Assembly (NCBI GenBank): GCA_035493835.1
Contig: DATJHO010000038.1
Span: forward strand, 1-49,480
Origin: DASZTU01 sp035493835
GTDB lineage: Bacteria > Pseudomonadota > Alphaproteobacteria > Rhizobiales > Devosiaceae
Reading direction: 5' to 3'
Length of the DNA: 49,480 nucleotides
Each line of letters opens with the position of its first letter. Positions within the stretch are counted from its first letter, which is position 1. The notes beneath the pieces are model-generated. The model ran no database searches and had not been told where the DNA came from. It was given only the letters and a program-made list of their open reading frames with translations. The position numbers were made by a program, and so were the translations under genes. Positions 34,485-42,976 of this stretch are shown piece by piece.

Positions 34485-36125
34485 GTGAGCGACAACACTC
34501 CCCTCCTCCGCCGCGGTTTTCTGAAGTTGTCCGCGGCGCTTCTGGGATCCACAGGCGTGGCCGGCGTTGCGTTCGCGCAAACGCCGCCGCCGCCCGCCGA
34601 CGCTCCCGCGCCGGCGCCCGCCGCGCCGACCGTAGCCGCTGGTGCCCCTCCGGCCCCGGTGCCGGCGCCGTTTACGTTCGATACCCTCACCGACCAGATG
34701 AAGCAGAAGGCGAAGACCGATTACGCCTCGGGCGAGATCAAGCTGCCGGACTTCATCGCGCAACTGGGCTATGACGATTACCAGCATGTCCAGTTCCGGC
34801 CGGATCACGCGCGCTGGAACTATCCCGGCGGCCTGTTTCGCATCAACGCCTTCCATATGGGCTGGCTCTTCAAACAGCCGGTTGAGCTCTACGAGGTCGC
34901 CAATGGCTCGGCGACCGAGATGCAGTTCGTCACCGGCGACTTCAACTACTACAATCCGACCATCGACAAGCTGGCGGCAAACACGCCGCTGCCCGGAATT
35001 GCCGGCTTCAGGCTGAATTTTCCGCTCAATGTCCCGAACTTCTTCGACGAGCTCGTGGCCTTCCAGGGCGCAAGCTACTTCCGGGCTTTGGGGCGGGACA
35101 ACAATTACGGGCTGAGCGCGCGCGGCCTTTCCATCAACACAGGCACCCCGCAGCCCGAGGAATTCCCGCGCTTCACCGATTTCTACCTGGAAAAGCCCGC
35201 GCCCGGAGCGCGGCGCGTCGTGGTCTATGCCGCCCTCGACAGCCAGAGCTGCACCGGGGCCTATCGCTTCGAGATCCTTCCCGGCGATGCCACGGTCATG
35301 AACGTGACCATGCGGCTGTTTTTCCGCAAGGACGTCGTCGAGTTCGGCGTCGCGCCGCTGACCTCGATGTTCCTGCTCAGCAGCTACAACGCCGCCGACT
35401 TCGACGATTATCGGCCGGAAGTGCACGACAGCGATGGCCTCTACATGAAGCGTGGGGATGGCGAGGAGCTATGGCGGCCGCTGAACAATCCGCCCGCGCT
35501 CGCGAACAGCTTTTTCGACGACACCAGCCCCGCCGCCTTCGGCCTGATGCAGCGGCAGCGCCAGTTCAGTGCCTATGAGGACGCGTCCGCCGGCTACGAA
35601 CGCCGCCCATCGGTTCTGGTCGAGCCGATCGGGGACTGGGGCAAGGGCACCGTGCGGCTGGTCGAGCTGCCGAGCAAATTCGAGTACAACGACAACATCG
35701 TTGCCCTCTGGCGGCCGGCACAGGCGGCCAAGGCCGGCGAGATGCGCGAGTTTTCCTACAAGCTCAGCTGGGGCAACCTTCCGCCCGATCCCGAGTCGGA
35801 CCTGGCGTTTGTCGCGGACATGCGCATGGGGCATGGCGGCAATGCAACCGACCCGCCGAACCCCAATGTGCGCAAGTTCGTTGTTGATTTCAGTGGGGGT
35901 TTGCTCAACGGCCTTGCCGCAGATGCAAAAATTTCGGCGGTTACGACCATCGACGGCGGAACCATTGTTCAAACCGCTGTGTTCAAAGTCGGCGCAACCA
36001 GCGACTGGCGAATGATTATCGACGTGCAGATGGGTAGTGGCAAGGTCGTGGAGCTGAACGCTCACCTTGCCGGCTTCGATCAACGTCTTTCTGAAACTTG
36101 GCTGTATCAGTGGAGGGCTGCGTAA
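34485..36125 (+). CDS. opgG: Periplasmic glucan biosynthesis protein OpgG/MdoG, Tat-exported
   Basis: 546 residues. Start GTG at 34485. A twin-arginine signal (LLRRGFLKLSAALLG ... AFA-Q) is followed by a Pro/Ala linker to ~65, then the OpgG domain: FTFDTLTDQMKQKA, YDDYQHVQFRP, LFRINAFHMGWLF, LVAFQGASYFRALGRDNNYGLSARGLSI, and MFLLSSYN. The C-terminal Ig-like domain ends SETWLYQWRAA. Needed with OpgH to build beta-glucan backbones in the periplasm in response to low osmolarity. The Tat signal resembles OpgD more than E. coli OpgG, so the exact paralogue is uncertain. Confidence 0.9.
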   Translation: MSDNTPLLRRGFLKLSAALLGSTGVAGVAFAQTPPPPADAPAPAPAAPTVAAGAPPAPVPAPFTFDTLTDQMKQKAKTDYASGEIKLPDFIAQLGYDDYQHVQFRPDHARWNYPGGLFRINAFHMGWLFKQPVELYEVANGSATEMQFVTGDFNYYNPTIDKLAANTPLPGIAGFRLNFPLNVPNFFDELVAFQGASYFRALGRDNNYGLSARGLSINTGTPQPEEFPRFTDFYLEKPAPGARRVVVYAALDSQSCTGAYRFEILPGDATVMNVTMRLFFRKDVVEFGVAPLTSMFLLSSYNAADFDDYRPEVHDSDGLYMKRGDGEELWRPLNNPPALANSFFDDTSPAAFGLMQRQRQFSAYEDASAGYERRPSVLVEPIGDWGKGTVRLVELPSKFEYNDNIVALWRPAQAAKAGEMREFSYKLSWGNLPPDPESDLAFVADMRMGHGGNATDPPNPNVRKFVVDFSGGLLNGLAADAKISAVTTIDGGTIVQTAVFKVGATSDWRMIIDVQMGSGKVVELNAHLAGFDQRLSETWLYQWRAA

Positions 36126-36286
36126 TGATGGGTGACGCCGATATTTCCGCGCGTGAGCGGGCAATAGGCGATATTTTGGGACGCGCCGGCTTGCCAAACG
36201 CGCCGCTGGCGATGCCTAAGCAGGTGCTTGAGCGCCAGCCCAAGTGGCTGTTCGCAATCTATGCGCGCTTCCTCCGTCGCACCTGA
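36125..36286 (+). CDS. Small protein between opgG and opgH
   Basis: 53 residues. Its ATG overlaps the last base of the opgG stop (TAATG) and a GGAGGG site lies 10 bp upstream inside opgG, so translational coupling is very likely. Its 3' end overlaps opgH by 26 bp. The product (MMGDADISARERAIGDILGR..., ending LFAIYARFLRRT) has an acidic start, a helical middle and a basic, hydrophobic end that could touch the membrane. Family not recognised. Confidence 0.6.
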   Translation: MMGDADISARERAIGDILGRAGLPNAPLAMPKQVLERQPKWLFAIYARFLRRT

Positions 36287-38117
36287 GCCGCTCGGGCGGC
36301 CAGCCTCCACGCAGTCGTCTAGGGGTCTCTTGGTGGCCGTCTTTTTGCGCCGCCTTTCGGCGGTTATCTTCAGCCTGATCGTAAGCGTGGCGGCGACCAG
36401 CCTGTTCGTGCGTTACGCCAATACCGATGGCATGAGCGCCGTCGATTACTTCCGTTGCGTGCTGATCGCCGTAACCACTGCCTGGCTCGCCTGGGGCGCG
36501 GCGCTTTCGCTGCTCGGCCTGTTCTATATCCCCGAGCCGATTGCGCGCCTCCCCGAGGGACAGGCCGTCAAGGGGCGCACCGCCATCCTCGTCCCGGTCT
36601 ACAATGAAGATCCGATGGCGACTTTTTCGCGCGTCGCTGCCATGGATGAAGGGCTCACTGCCCTTGGCGTCGAGCAGCAGTTCGATTTCGCCGTGCTCTC
36701 CGACACCACCTCCCAGGCGATTGCCGAGGAGGAGGCGCTATGGTGGGCCAAGCTGGTGGCCGATCGCGAGGCCGAGGGCCGGATCTTCTACCGCCGCCGC
36801 ACCATCAACACCGGCAAGAAGGCCGGCAACGTCGAGGATTTCATTCGCCGCTCCGGCGCTGCCTACGAATATGCGCTGATCCTCGATGCAGACAGCCTGA
36901 TGGATGCGCGCACTATCCTCGAAATGACGCGGCGGATGGAGGCGGACCCCGAACTCGGGTTGCTGCAGACGCTGCCCACCATCATCCACGCAAGCTCGTT
37001 CTTCGGCCGCGCGATGCAGTTCTCGGCGACCTTTTTCTCGCCGGTGTTCGCGCGCGGCGTCGCCATGCTGCAAGGCCGCGAGGGCCCGTTCTGGGGTCAC
37101 AACGCGCTTTTCCGCATGCACGCCTTTGCCGAGAGCTGCGGCTTGCCGGTCCTGTCGGGCAAACCGCCCTTCGGCGGCCACGTGCTCAGCCACGACTATG
37201 TCGAGGCGGCGCTCCTGGCGCGCAATGGCTGGAAGGTGCGGCTCGATCCCGACCTCGTCGGTTCGTACGAAGAGGGGCCGCAGAACCTTTTGGAGCACGC
37301 CAAGCGTGACCGGCGCTGGTGCCAGGGCAACCTCCAGCACTCAAAGCTGCTCTTTGCGCCGAACCTGCACCTGTGGAGCCGCTTCATCTTTGCCCAGGGC
37401 ATCATGGCCTATGTGGCCTCGCCGGTCTGGCTGATGTTTCTCGTCACCAGCATTGCCGCGCCGTTCTTTGCGCCCCGGCCCGACTATTTCCCGGAACCGC
37501 ACTTCCCGTTCCCGATCTTCCCGGCCGACGAGACCATGATGGCGGTGTTCCTTGCAACCGGCATCTGGTGCCTCCTCGTCCTCCCGAAGCTGGTGATCGT
37601 GGTGCGCGGCCTCATCACGGGAGAGAATGCCGGTTTTGGCGGCACCGTCCATGCCCTGCTGTCGACGCTCGTCGAAGTGCTGTTCTCCAGCCTCGTTGCC
37701 CCGCTGATGCTCTGGTTCCAGAGCCGGGCCGTGTTGCAGGTTCTGTTCGGCGCCGATGGCGGCTGGTCGGCCGCCAATCGTGGCGGCGGCGTGATGTCGT
37801 TGTCCGATGCCTGGAGGGCGTCGCGCCTGATGGTGTTGTCCGGGCTGGTGATCATGGGGGTGACCGTCACCATCGCCCAGAACATCATTTTCTGGCTGCT
37901 GCCCATCGCCGGCCCGATGATCATTGCACCGGTGTTGATCTGGGCGACCTCGCTCAACGCTGAGCACAGCATCTGGCCCTTCGTCTTCCAGACCTATAGC
38001 GAGACCGCCCCGGCCGACGTCATGGTCGTGCGCGAGCGCATCCTGGCGGAGTGGGAGCGCGCCGGCGCGCCGATACCACCGATAGAGGAAGAGCAGCGGA
38101 TCGCAGCCGCCGGCTAA
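36261..38117 (+). CDS. opgH: Glucans biosynthesis glucosyltransferase OpgH/MdoH
   Basis: 618 residues if started at the ATG at 36261; no ribosome site is obvious there and a GTG near 36333 behind AGGGG is an alternative. Membrane spans near 30-55 and 75-100, then a GT2 domain: TAILVPVYNEDP, D209 and D211 in DADSLMDA, GHNALFRMHAF, SHDYVEAALL, and RDRRW (W353) as the Q/RxxRW acceptor motif. Several C-terminal spans form the channel. Uses UDP-glucose to make and extrude the linear glucan that OpgG processes. Shorter than E. coli OpgH (~850), with less of the N-terminal cytoplasmic region. Confidence 0.9.
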   Translation: MRASSVAPEPLGRPASTQSSRGLLVAVFLRRLSAVIFSLIVSVAATSLFVRYANTDGMSAVDYFRCVLIAVTTAWLAWGAALSLLGLFYIPEPIARLPEGQAVKGRTAILVPVYNEDPMATFSRVAAMDEGLTALGVEQQFDFAVLSDTTSQAIAEEEALWWAKLVADREAEGRIFYRRRTINTGKKAGNVEDFIRRSGAAYEYALILDADSLMDARTILEMTRRMEADPELGLLQTLPTIIHASSFFGRAMQFSATFFSPVFARGVAMLQGREGPFWGHNALFRMHAFAESCGLPVLSGKPPFGGHVLSHDYVEAALLARNGWKVRLDPDLVGSYEEGPQNLLEHAKRDRRWCQGNLQHSKLLFAPNLHLWSRFIFAQGIMAYVASPVWLMFLVTSIAAPFFAPRPDYFPEPHFPFPIFPADETMMAVFLATGIWCLLVLPKLVIVVRGLITGENAGFGGTVHALLSTLVEVLFSSLVAPLMLWFQSRAVLQVLFGADGGWSAANRGGGVMSLSDAWRASRLMVLSGLVIMGVTVTIAQNIIFWLLPIAGPMIIAPVLIWATSLNAEHSIWPFVFQTYSETAPADVMVVRERILAEWERAGAPIPPIEEEQRIAAAG

Positions 38118-38124
38118 TCCCTCC

Positions 38125-38138
38125 AGGGCGGCCGCCCT
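38125..38138. terminator. Palindrome between convergent opgH and the small envelope gene
   Basis: AGGGCGGCCGCCCT is a perfect 14-base palindrome in the 19-bp gap between convergent genes. It could form a hairpin on either strand with a GGCC loop, but has no U-run. Weak bidirectional terminator at best. Confidence 0.35.
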
Positions 38139-38811
38139 ACCCCGCCGCGGTGCCGGAACGCTGCGCGTCGGGGTCGTCCTGCGGGCCGGACGAGGGTGGA
38201 TCTTCCAGCCGGCGCAACTGCACAGAGAGCAATTTGATGGCCCGGAGGTGAATGTCGCTGTCGTGCGGCACCATCTCGGCGGCGTTCGGATAATCGAGGG
38301 CAATATCGAGCCGGCCCGGGCCAAGAAGCGCTTCCGAAATCGGCAGGTCGAGCACTCTTGTGGCTCCCGGGGGGATCGTCACCTCCCCCAGCGCGAAACC
38401 GTTTGCCGACAAAACCACCCGCTGTGCGCGGCCATCCGCCGTGGTGATCGCTGCCATCTGTAGTCTCAGTATCAGCTCGCCGGACGCCTCCGGAATGGCG
38501 AACCGCAGCAGCGACCTCGTCCCCAGCGAATGCGTGCCATCGGCCACCGGCCCATCCCAGCCGCAGACGCGCAGCCGCGCGGCGCCGGCAATATTGTCCG
38601 GCAAGAACGAAATCGTCTGGCCGAGCGGATATTGCCCGCTCGCCCCCTTGTCGAGGCAGGTGGACGTCTGGTCGATGTAATAGGCGCGATAGCCGTCGCT
38701 GACCTGGGGGTGAAGCGCCAGCCAGCCCACACAGAGCTCGAACCCCGCAACCGGGACGATGAGGGCCAGAACAAGGGGCCGGCGCCAGAAGCGCGAACCG
38801 GTTCTAGACAA
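38137..38811 (-). CDS. Membrane-anchored hypothetical protein, partner of the mannosyltransferase
   Basis: 224 residues. TTG at 38809-38811 is the likely start: it lies 8 bp inside the end of the mannosyltransferase gene and a GGAGGAG site is about 10 bp upstream. One N-terminal span (PLVLALIVPVAGFELCVGWLAL) anchors an extracytoplasmic domain with alternating hydrophobic strands (GELILRLQMAAI, RVVLSANGFALGEVTIPPGAT, RLDIALDYPNA), which reads like a beta-sandwich, ending in a disordered, polar tail. Similar domains follow membrane glycosyltransferases in other genomes. Function not recognised. Confidence 0.75.
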   Translation of the reverse strand: MSRTGSRFWRRPLVLALIVPVAGFELCVGWLALHPQVSDGYRAYYIDQTSTCLDKGASGQYPLGQTISFLPDNIAGAARLRVCGWDGPVADGTHSLGTRSLLRFAIPEASGELILRLQMAAITTADGRAQRVVLSANGFALGEVTIPPGATRVLDLPISEALLGPGRLDIALDYPNAAEMVPHDSDIHLRAIKLLSVQLRRLEDPPSSGPQDDPDAQRSGTAAG

Positions 38812-39967
38812 GGGGCAGCCACTCCTCCAGCCAGCCTACGGTGAAGAAGTAATCTCCCGCAACGATCGCGAGCAGGGCAACAACATAGGTTGCTCTCCAG
38901 CTCGCGAGAAAGCTCGTGGCGAGGAGAACCAGCGGCGATAGCGCCACCACGAAGCGCAGCATGGAAGCCAGGCCCGCCGACATCGGCAGAAGCAGCGCAA
39001 CAAAGCAGAAGAGCGCCATCGGATATTGGCGTCGCACCGCGAGGATGGCCGTTGCGAAAAGGCCGCCGATAGCGGCCAGCGCGAGCCATTGGGTGTTGGA
39101 CGGCCAAAAGCCCGATTTCGGCCAGGTGATAATCCCTTCCCACAAATAGGCGAGTGGACTGCCCGACAACCGGCCCCAGGCCCGCTGCACGTGCCCGAAC
39201 GCCAGGGCATCGCCCATCTGCCAGTGGAGGTACGCCATATAGGCGAAGAGCCCCAAGGGCGTGAGCAGCACCGCCAGCACGATCTCCGGCTGGCGCCAGA
39301 GTTGGCCCGGCAGGCCCCGCAAGGCCCCGCCCTGCTTTCGGTAGTCGAAAAAATATTGGAGGGCGACGCTGAAGGCGATGAACACCCCAACAAGGCGACT
39401 CGCCGAGAGCAGTCCCCCAAGGGCGCCTGCCGTCACATAGCTGGAGCGGCGCAATGCGAGCATGATGCAATTGGTCAGCAGCACGAACACCGCCTCCGTA
39501 TAGAAGGTGGTGAAATAGAACGAAAACGGCCCGCACAGCAGGAACGCACAATAGAGCGTATAGGCGCGCAGGTTGCGCTCGAGCAGTGGCCAGGCGACGA
39601 GCGCCGCAGCCGAGGACAAAAGAAACGAGAGCGCCGTTGCGACCGCCATTACCGGCAATTGGACCAAGGCATGGACGCCGCCGACGATGAAGGGGTAGAG
39701 CGGAAAGAACGCCCAATTGCCGGCATCAATCATGGTCGGCGGCGGAAAGGTGTCGTAGCCGCTGGTCGCCAGCCGCAGGTACCAGACGCAATCCCACTTG
39801 CAGAGGCCATCGACGAATTTCGACAGGGTCGGCTCCTGGCCGGCCTCGAAATAGGCGGCAAGGCGCAAAAGCACGCCAAGCAGCGCGAACGCCAGGGGAA
39901 TAGCCACCAGCACCGCCCCGCGCGGCACGCTGCGCTCGACTTGCGGCAGTGCTGTCTCTGCTGACAT
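38804..39967 (-). CDS. PIG-V/ArnT-like membrane mannosyltransferase
   Basis: 387 residues from the ATG at 39965-39967 with GGGAGG upstream. About ten spans; between the first two lies LCKWDCVWYLRLATSGYDTF, which matches the W-D-x2-W/F-Y-x2-hA-x-x-GY motif of PIG-V-type GPI mannosyltransferases that use polyprenyl-phosphate sugars. NWAFFPLYPFIVGGVHAL, FTTFYTEAVFVLL and SRLVGVF follow. Inner membrane, active site on the periplasmic face. Possibly decorates the glucan or a surface polymer; the opgGH operon lies convergent next to it. Donor and acceptor are unknown. Confidence 0.82.
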   Translation of the reverse strand: MSAETALPQVERSVPRGAVLVAIPLAFALLGVLLRLAAYFEAGQEPTLSKFVDGLCKWDCVWYLRLATSGYDTFPPPTMIDAGNWAFFPLYPFIVGGVHALVQLPVMAVATALSFLLSSAAALVAWPLLERNLRAYTLYCAFLLCGPFSFYFTTFYTEAVFVLLTNCIMLALRRSSYVTAGALGGLLSASRLVGVFIAFSVALQYFFDYRKQGGALRGLPGQLWRQPEIVLAVLLTPLGLFAYMAYLHWQMGDALAFGHVQRAWGRLSGSPLAYLWEGIITWPKSGFWPSNTQWLALAAIGGLFATAILAVRRQYPMALFCFVALLLPMSAGLASMLRFVVALSPLVLLATSFLASWRATYVVALLAIVAGDYFFTVGWLEEWLPLV

Positions 39968-40185
39968 GCAAGCCTCCCGGACGCCGATCCGCCCCACCGA
40001 CATTAGGATCTACTTAGTTCAATATGTGCCCCGCTCCCGGGCAAACGTAAAGGGAACATTCTGGGGAAAGTTTTATTTGGCAGGAAGTTGCGGGACCCGA
40101 AGGAAGCTCGGCCTGCTCCAGGTCGCCCGCCGGGTCACGCGCCCGCTTGCACCAATGCAACCGGGGATGCTAGCTAGCCGTGGCG

Positions 40186-40261
40186 GCCGGTATAGCTCAG
40201 TCGGTAGAGCACCTGATTTGTAATCAGGGGGTCACGGGTTCAAATCCTGTTGCCGGCACCA
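40186..40261 (+). tRNA. tRNA-Thr (anticodon TGT)
   Basis: 76 nt with the CCA encoded. Acceptor stem 40186-40192 pairs with 40251-40257 (one G-U), discriminator A at 40258. The anticodon arm CCTGA-TTTGTAA-TCAGG gives TGT, reading ACA codons. T-loop GGTTCAAATCC is intact. The accessory island begins directly after it, but no copy of its 3' end was seen further downstream. Confidence 0.97.
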
Positions 40262-40321
40262 GCATTCCCGGGCCTTCCGGGGCTGCGTTCCACGCCAACA
40301 GTTTACAGCCTTTTCGGCGGT

Positions 40322-40837
40322 TTACAATTTCGTTGCCGAGTCGTTCTGCTGCCGCCGCCGGAAAAGCTCCATCGACAGCACCTTAATCGCCTCATGGACC
40401 TGCTTCCCATGGATGCTGCCGCCGTCCTTCTGCCCCTTCCATATCGCCGTCAGATCCTTCATCAGCTCTGCCAGTTGCGGCTGCGGCAGGTTCTGGAAAT
40501 CAATGTCGGCGAGGTCATAAAGGCCTGTCTCGACCAACCGGTCGACGAAGGCGCGGATCGGGCGCTCCTCGCGCTCGCTTCGGTCCACGAGGGCGACTTG
40601 CAACCGCCATTGCTCAGTGGCGCGGTCGGCGCCCTGCTGTTTGGAATAGGCCCTGTCGGCGAAGCGGAAGCGCCCTTCCCATTCGACTAGCCAGTGCCAC
40701 TCAGGGGCCCCTTCCGGTTCGCTTGCCGCCTTTTGGACCCAATAGAGGGTCGCGCGCTGCTCTGGCGATCCCTCGCCGTTGGGGTAAGCGATGAAGCCGC
40801 CTTCGGCATGTCGGCGCCATGGGAGCCTGTCGGCCAT
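40322..40837 (-). CDS. Hypothetical protein (accessory island)
   Basis: 171 residues from the ATG at 40835-40837. Not recognised. Aromatic-rich N-terminal half (LPWRRHAEGGFIAYPNGEG, LYWVQKAA, WHWLVEWEGRFRFADRAYSK), then a charged helical part with QPQLAELMKDLTAIWKGQKDG and the C-terminal VLSMELFRRRQQ. No signal or membrane segment. First gene after tRNA-Thr, transcribed towards it. Confidence 0.6.
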   Translation of the reverse strand: MADRLPWRRHAEGGFIAYPNGEGSPEQRATLYWVQKAASEPEGAPEWHWLVEWEGRFRFADRAYSKQQGADRATEQWRLQVALVDRSEREERPIRAFVDRLVETGLYDLADIDFQNLPQPQLAELMKDLTAIWKGQKDGGSIHGKQVHEAIKVLSMELFRRRQQNDSATKL

Positions 40838-40902
40838 CCTGATCCATCCTTTGGTGCCGTAGCATCCTGCCGGATTTGTGGGCAGGATCAAGACGGGAGG
40901 GA

Positions 40903-41139
40903 ATGGTGGCGAGAAAGACGGATAAACGCCCATTTGCGGGCAAGCCGAGCAAGTTCCTGCCGGGCGACAAGGTCATCCTGCACGCCACCGTTGAGCACAC
41001 GCGGGATGAGGACGGCCGGGAGATGATCTCGGTTTCGGTCCGCGGTTCCAAGGTCTACAACTTGGTCTATCTATCGGCCGATGATGCAGAGCCGGACCCG
41101 AGCACCCCTGGAAGGGAGATATCGGATGGGAACGTTTGA
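40903..41139 (+). CDS. Small hypothetical protein (accessory island)
   Basis: 78 residues; GGGAGGGA precedes the ATG at 40903. Lys/Arg-rich start, then KFLPGDKVILHATVEHTRDEDGREMISVSVRGSKVYNLVYLS, a compact beta-rich sequence reminiscent of small SH3-like or KOW-like folds (a guess from pattern only). Overlaps the following gene by 14 bp, so the two are co-translated. Confidence 0.6.
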   Translation: MVARKTDKRPFAGKPSKFLPGDKVILHATVEHTRDEDGREMISVSVRGSKVYNLVYLSADDAEPDPSTPGREISDGNV

Positions 41140-41410
41140 CTACCTCAGGGTCGAATACCCACTGCCCGATGGCCACAAGCCAGCGGCCCCGATGCAGACC
41201 AAGTCGCTCGATTGCGATCTGACCCAGTATACCCTGGGGACCGAGGGTGAACTGAGGCTCGGCGACGATCTGGTGGAGTTCACCGGCTTGCTGGACTTCT
41301 ACGACTTCGACGACGCCACTGCCCAAAGCGGCTGGCACGAGTACGCGGCTCTCTTCGAGCGCGGCCGACTTCTGCACTTTGTGCCGGTGACTTCCGATGA
41401 ATCTCGCTAG
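41126..41410 (+). CDS. Small hypothetical acidic protein (accessory island)
   Basis: 94 residues; GGAAGGGAG lies upstream of the ATG at 41126, inside the previous gene. Starts MGTFDYLRVEYPLPDGH and contains LDCDLTQYTLGTEGELRLGDD; beta-rich and acidic. Resembles small phage-borne proteins that begin GxFDxxR.xYPLPD, whose role is unknown. Its stop overlaps the converging gene at 41407 by 4 bp. Confidence 0.6.
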   Translation: MGTFDYLRVEYPLPDGHKPAAPMQTKSLDCDLTQYTLGTEGELRLGDDLVEFTGLLDFYDFDDATAQSGWHEYAALFERGRLLHFVPVTSDESR

Positions 41411-41628
41411 TCGCCCGGGTCTGGCTTTGGCTTCGGGTTTGTAATCGCCTCGAGCTTCTGTCGCACCATGGCGTCCTGCCACGTGAGCGCGTCGGCAAGA
41501 TCTTCGGCATCCTCCCAGTCCAGCCGATAGAGCAGCACGCCGTTGATCTCAACCGGACCACCAGTCAGAGCATCAATCACGCTCCACCCGCTCTCGTAGT
41601 GCTCGACAACGCGGTATCGGTCGGCCAT
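41407..41628 (-). CDS. Small hypothetical protein (accessory island)
   Basis: 73 residues from the ATG at 41626-41628; the upstream ribosome site is weak. MADRYRVVEHYESGWSVIDALTGGPVEINGVLLYRLDWEDAEDLADALT reads as a beta-strand pair and a helix, as in small phage/prophage proteins of unknown role. Converges with 41126-41410, sharing 4 bp at the ends. Confidence 0.5.
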   Translation of the reverse strand: MADRYRVVEHYESGWSVIDALTGGPVEINGVLLYRLDWEDAEDLADALTWQDAMVRQKLEAITNPKPKPDPGD

Positions 41629-41789
41629 GCAGAGAGAATATACCCTCAGCCCTGAGAACGCAAAAAACCTCGCCCCGCCGAGGGAGGCCGACCAATACTT
41701 AGGTAGTACTTGGGTTCGCCGGTAAGGTTTCGGTAACGCTTGTCGCCCACGGTCCGAATGCGGCATGTGAGTCCTGCTCCAACCGCCCA

Positions 41790-41845
41790 CCCTTAGCCCC
41801 CTAAGGGCCCGCCCGGGTCTGATGCCCCTCGTCAGACCTGGGCGG
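41790..41845. other. Tandem hairpin element upstream of the nuclease gene
   Basis: Two adjacent stem-loops. First: CCCTTAG (41790-41796) with CTAAGGG (41801-41807), 4-base loop. Second: a 14-bp stem (41809-41822 with 41832-41845, one G-U) around a 9-base loop. No U-run on either side. It sits 65 bp before the PLD gene and after a converging pair, so it is not a simple terminator of a known gene; it could be a structured leader, a small RNA or a recombination site. Confidence 0.5.
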
Positions 41846-41909
41846 ACGGCAAAACTGGCGAGTAACCGCAGTTCAGAAGCCTTTCAGACATCACCGGTAG
41901 GCTCAGCGC

Positions 41910-42485
41910 ATGAAAGTCGCTATCGCTTTACTGCTGGCCATTGCCGGCGCGTCACCGGCGCTTTGCGCCGAGTTTCCAACTCGAATGCATCCGGTGGATG
42001 CGGACGTCTCGGTTTGCTTCACGCCGGGCGAGAACTGCCAATCTGAAATCGTCCAGGCGATCAACGGCGCCGAAAAGCAGATCCGAGTTCAGGCCTACGG
42101 CTTCACGTCGCTACCGATCCTTCAAGCGCTCCAGCAGGCGATCTCTCGCGGTGTCGATGTTGAACTCGCGCTCGACAAGAGCGACGCCTTCGGCAAGGAC
42201 AAGCAACCGAAGCTCGACGGCCCCGCGGCGTCCATGGTCGCTGCCGGCGCAAAGGTCTGGATCGATGATCACCCGGGCATCGCCCATAACAAGGTGATTG
42301 TGATCGACGGATGGGAGACGATTGGCGGCTCGTTCAACTACACCAAGAGCGCTGCAACCCGGAACCGGGAGAACGTGACGTTCATCAGCAGCCCCGACAT
42401 TGCATCGGCGTTCCTGGCGAACTGGGAAGCTCGGCGAGCCGTCTCAGAGCCTTTCGTCTTCACCTCGCCTCAGGGGCTGCAGTAG
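41910..42485 (+). CDS. Secreted phospholipase D-like endonuclease (Nuc family)
   Basis: 191 residues. Signal peptide MKVAIALLLAIAGASPALC, so periplasmic or secreted. One HKD motif: H126, K128 and D133 in AHNKVIVID, followed by GGSFNYTKSA. A single motif and this length fit the dimeric Nuc/BfiI-type PLD nucleases that cut DNA through a covalent His intermediate. LDGPAASMVAAGAKVWIDD precedes the motif. Isolated in the island; may have arrived with a plasmid or phage. Confidence 0.88.
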   Translation: MKVAIALLLAIAGASPALCAEFPTRMHPVDADVSVCFTPGENCQSEIVQAINGAEKQIRVQAYGFTSLPILQALQQAISRGVDVELALDKSDAFGKDKQPKLDGPAASMVAAGAKVWIDDHPGIAHNKVIVIDGWETIGGSFNYTKSAATRNRENVTFISSPDIASAFLANWEARRAVSEPFVFTSPQGLQ

Positions 42486-42521
42486 GCATTGCGCCCGACG
42501 GGGGGCACCTACCTTAATGCG

Positions 42522-42836
42522 CTATCGAGGCGAAGCCGTGCGAGGAAAGCCACCACTCGACTTGGCGACCTTCGACGGCCGAGAATAGTTCGTACTGATT
42601 TCTCGGCTCCCCGCCTGTGCGGCCGATAGGCGGCGATAGATACCAGTGATCAGATCCGGCACTTCCCCCGCCTCTAGGGCGTTGTGTTTGAGATACTCGC
42701 AGACGATGTCGGAAGTTGCTTGGATCAAGCGCAGTCGATACGCGCCATTGGCGACAGCTATCGCGCCGATGCTCAAGTTGGTATTTTTTGGATCGGAAAT
42801 AAATCGCTTTATGGCGCTGTCAATTCGATCGATCAT
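42522..42836 (-). CDS. Hypothetical protein (accessory island)
   Basis: 104 residues; GGGGGT precedes the ATG at 42834-42836. Starts MIDRIDSAIKRFISDPKN and is mostly helical; no motif recognised. The lower GC of this stretch relative to the neighbourhood fits an acquired gene. Confidence 0.55.
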   Translation of the reverse strand: MIDRIDSAIKRFISDPKNTNLSIGAIAVANGAYRLRLIQATSDIVCEYLKHNALEAGEVPDLITGIYRRLSAAQAGSREISTNYSRPSKVAKSSGGFPRTASPR

Positions 42837-42976
42837 TGATTACCCCCACTTTTATCCAATACCAATCCCGAGGTAGAAAGCAAGTCGATCATAAACGGCG
42901 GCGTTCGATTCTGATCTACAAACTGCATCCGACTTGGCGGGATCGAAACGGAACAGCGCGGCGGCCGCTGAAACAG

